From Alistipes sp. CAG:268 (lineage in GTDB: Bacteria; Bacteroidota; Bacteroidia; Bacteroidales; Rikenellaceae), in NCBI GenBank assembly GCA_000434235.1, contig FR892023.1, positions 159,055 through 189,056 of the forward strand: a stretch of 30,002 nucleotides of DNA, written 5' to 3'. Position 1 is the first letter of the stretch. Each line of letters opens with the position of its first letter. Below the pieces are notes generated by a model that had not been told where the DNA came from, made no database searches, and was given only the letters and a program-made list of their open reading frames with translations. This document shows positions 28,899 through 30,002 of this stretch, one piece after another. A program made the position numbers and the translations under genes.

Positions 28899-30002
28899 AT
28901 GAGAATGAGAAAACTCGCCGTTCTGTCGCTTCTCCTGCTCGGCTGCACCCGCGTCCTGGCGCAGGAAAAAACGGAGGCGCTCCGCCAAAATCCCGAACAA
29001 TCATTTTTCCACCGCACCCAGTTTTCCATAACCGACTCGCTGGCCGACGACGAGATGTTGCTTGCCCGGCTGCGCAACATGCCGAACCTCGAGGTCGGAA
29101 AGGGAATCACGTTCCGTCCCCGAAACGACTGGTTCGAGCTGACGATGCGTTTCCGCATGCAGAACCTCGTGGCCCTCTCGTTCGACCGCGATTTCTCGCT
29201 CACCGAAACCGAAGCCCGCGTCAAGCGGCTCCGGCTTCGCTTCGACGGATACATCTATTCGCCCAAACTGGTCTACTCGATCCAGCTTGGATTCACCGGA
29301 TACGACGCCGAAACACTGCCCAACGGCAACACGAACATCATCCGCGACGCCATCGTCTACTATGTTCCCAACGCCCGGTGGAACATTGGATTCGGACAGA
29401 CCAAGATCAAGGCCAACCGCGCCCGGATCAACTCGTCGAGCGCCCTGCAGTTCGTAGACCGCAGCATCGTGAACAGCCAGTTCAACCTCGACCGCGACTT
29501 CGGGTTCTTCGGAGAATACAACCTCGGCGAAGGCGACGGGTTCAACCTCTCGGCCAAGGGTTCCGTTACGCTCGGTGAAGGCCGCAACTGGGGAAATTCA
29601 ACGGATGGAGGCCTCGCCTACACGGGGCGTCTGGAGCTCTACCCGCTCGGCCGGTTCGGTGCGAAGGGAGACCTGCTGGAGGGCGACTTCGACTACGAGG
29701 AGCAGGTTCGCATCCTTCTGGCCGGGGCCTGGTCGTTCAACGACAACGCCTCCCGTTTCCAGGGACAGCGCGGAGCCATGATGCCCGAGGGCGAAACCCG
29801 TGACATCAACTCCTATTTCGTGGACTTCATCCTCAAATACCGCGGCTGGGCATTCTATACCGATTTCATGGGGCGTACGAGCAGCGACCCCCTCTTCGAC
29901 ACCGACCGCAACGCTTTCATCTACGACGGATGCGGTCTCAACCTGCAGACCAGCTACCTGTTCAACGGCAAATGGGAGATCGCCCTGCGCAACTCGACGC
30001 TC
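28899..30002 (+). CDS. OprO/OprP-type porin, 3' end outside the window
   Basis: The frame is open from the ATG at 28899 to the last base of the window, 368 codons without a stop. The N-terminus MRMRKLAVLSLLLLGCTRVLA, then Q, is a signal peptide. The mature part has amphipathic strands such as RVKRLRLRFDGYIYSPKLVYSIQLGF and NIIRDAIVYYVPNARWNIGFGQTK, followed by a long NSQFNLDRDFGFFGEY segment. This is the layout of phosphate-selective porin O/P family members (PF07396 type). Such proteins form outer-membrane channels for anions, though many members are not proven to prefer phosphate. A second in-frame ATG lies two codons downstream. The upstream repeat array suggests phosphate-linked control. 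Downstream genes are not visible. Confidence 0.88.
   Translation, partial: MRMRKLAVLSLLLLGCTRVLAQEKTEALRQNPEQSFFHRTQFSITDSLADDEMLLARLRNMPNLEVGKGITFRPRNDWFELTMRFRMQNLVALSFDRDFSLTETEARVKRLRLRFDGYIYSPKLVYSIQLGFTGYDAETLPNGNTNIIRDAIVYYVPNARWNIGFGQTKIKANRARINSSSALQFVDRSIVNSQFNLDRDFGFFGEYNLGEGDGFNLSAKGSVTLGEGRNWGNSTDGGLAYTGRLELYPLGRFGAKGDLLEGDFDYEEQVRILLAGAWSFNDNASRFQGQRGAMMPEGETRDINSYFVDFILKYRGWAFYTDFMGRTSSDPLFDTDRNAFIYDGCGLNLQTSYLFNGKWEIALRNSTL

Noticed and set aside
28899..28970. Lipobox LLGC in the porin signal sequence
   Set aside because: The Cys is followed by a good signal peptidase I site (VLA, then Q), and porins of this family are not lipoproteins. The LLGC match is imperfect at the position before Gly.
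1..30002. CRISPR arrays, insertion sequences and phage genes
   Set aside because: I found no regularly spaced repeats of CRISPR type, no transposase or integrase motifs and no terminal inverted repeats in the window.

Overview
The window looks like a chromosomal segment of a GC-rich Bacteroidales bacterium, probably of the Alistipes type. Several genes belong to families typical of that phylum: DUF4199, DUF4293, a BT_3928-type membrane protein, an OprO/P-type porin and an M16 zinc protease. Upstream regions repeatedly carry the Bacteroidetes promoter pattern TTTG-N19/20-TAnnTTTG. The genus is an inference from gene content and base composition; no rRNA is present. Nearly all the sequence codes for protein.

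Layout. Positions 1-2904 (+) hold the 3' part of a TPR protein, an MFS transporter and an unrecognised membrane protein, closed by a strong terminator. Positions 3093-5012 (-) hold an acyl-ACP thioesterase followed by a GT4 glycosyltransferase. Positions 5184-9142 (+) hold a DUF2975 membrane protein with a small XRE-type regulator and then a secreted M16 protease. A 376-base gene-free stretch follows. Positions 9519-13136 (-) form a likely operon mltG, YciO/TsaC-like gene, DUF4199, GT2 glycosyltransferase, DUF4293.

At 13148-13285 lies a well-formed small SRP RNA gene (ffs) with its own promoter and terminator, followed by a small ABM-domain protein. Convergent to it is an iron-type superoxide dismutase fused to a complete rubredoxin domain. 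Next (-) are a plugless outer-membrane barrel and a 992-residue TPR protein, tightly coupled. Then comes a run sufB-sufC-sufD-sufS followed by tmk, a MauE/DoxX-like gene and dinB, covering Fe-S cluster assembly, dTTP synthesis and translesion synthesis.

A tRNA-Ser(GCT) with consensus promoter and terminator separates this from umuD-umuC on the + strand. The window ends inside an OprO/P-like porin. Its upstream region has four 7-base units at 11/11/10-base spacing, directly before a -7-like element, resembling a Pho-box array.

The most interesting items are the SOD-rubredoxin fusion, the possible Pho-type control of the porin, the DUF2975/XRE pair with an inverted repeat at its promoter, the short SufD, and the GACGGAAG-repeat tract after the M16 protease. 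I saw no CRISPR array, insertion sequence, integrase or phage gene.
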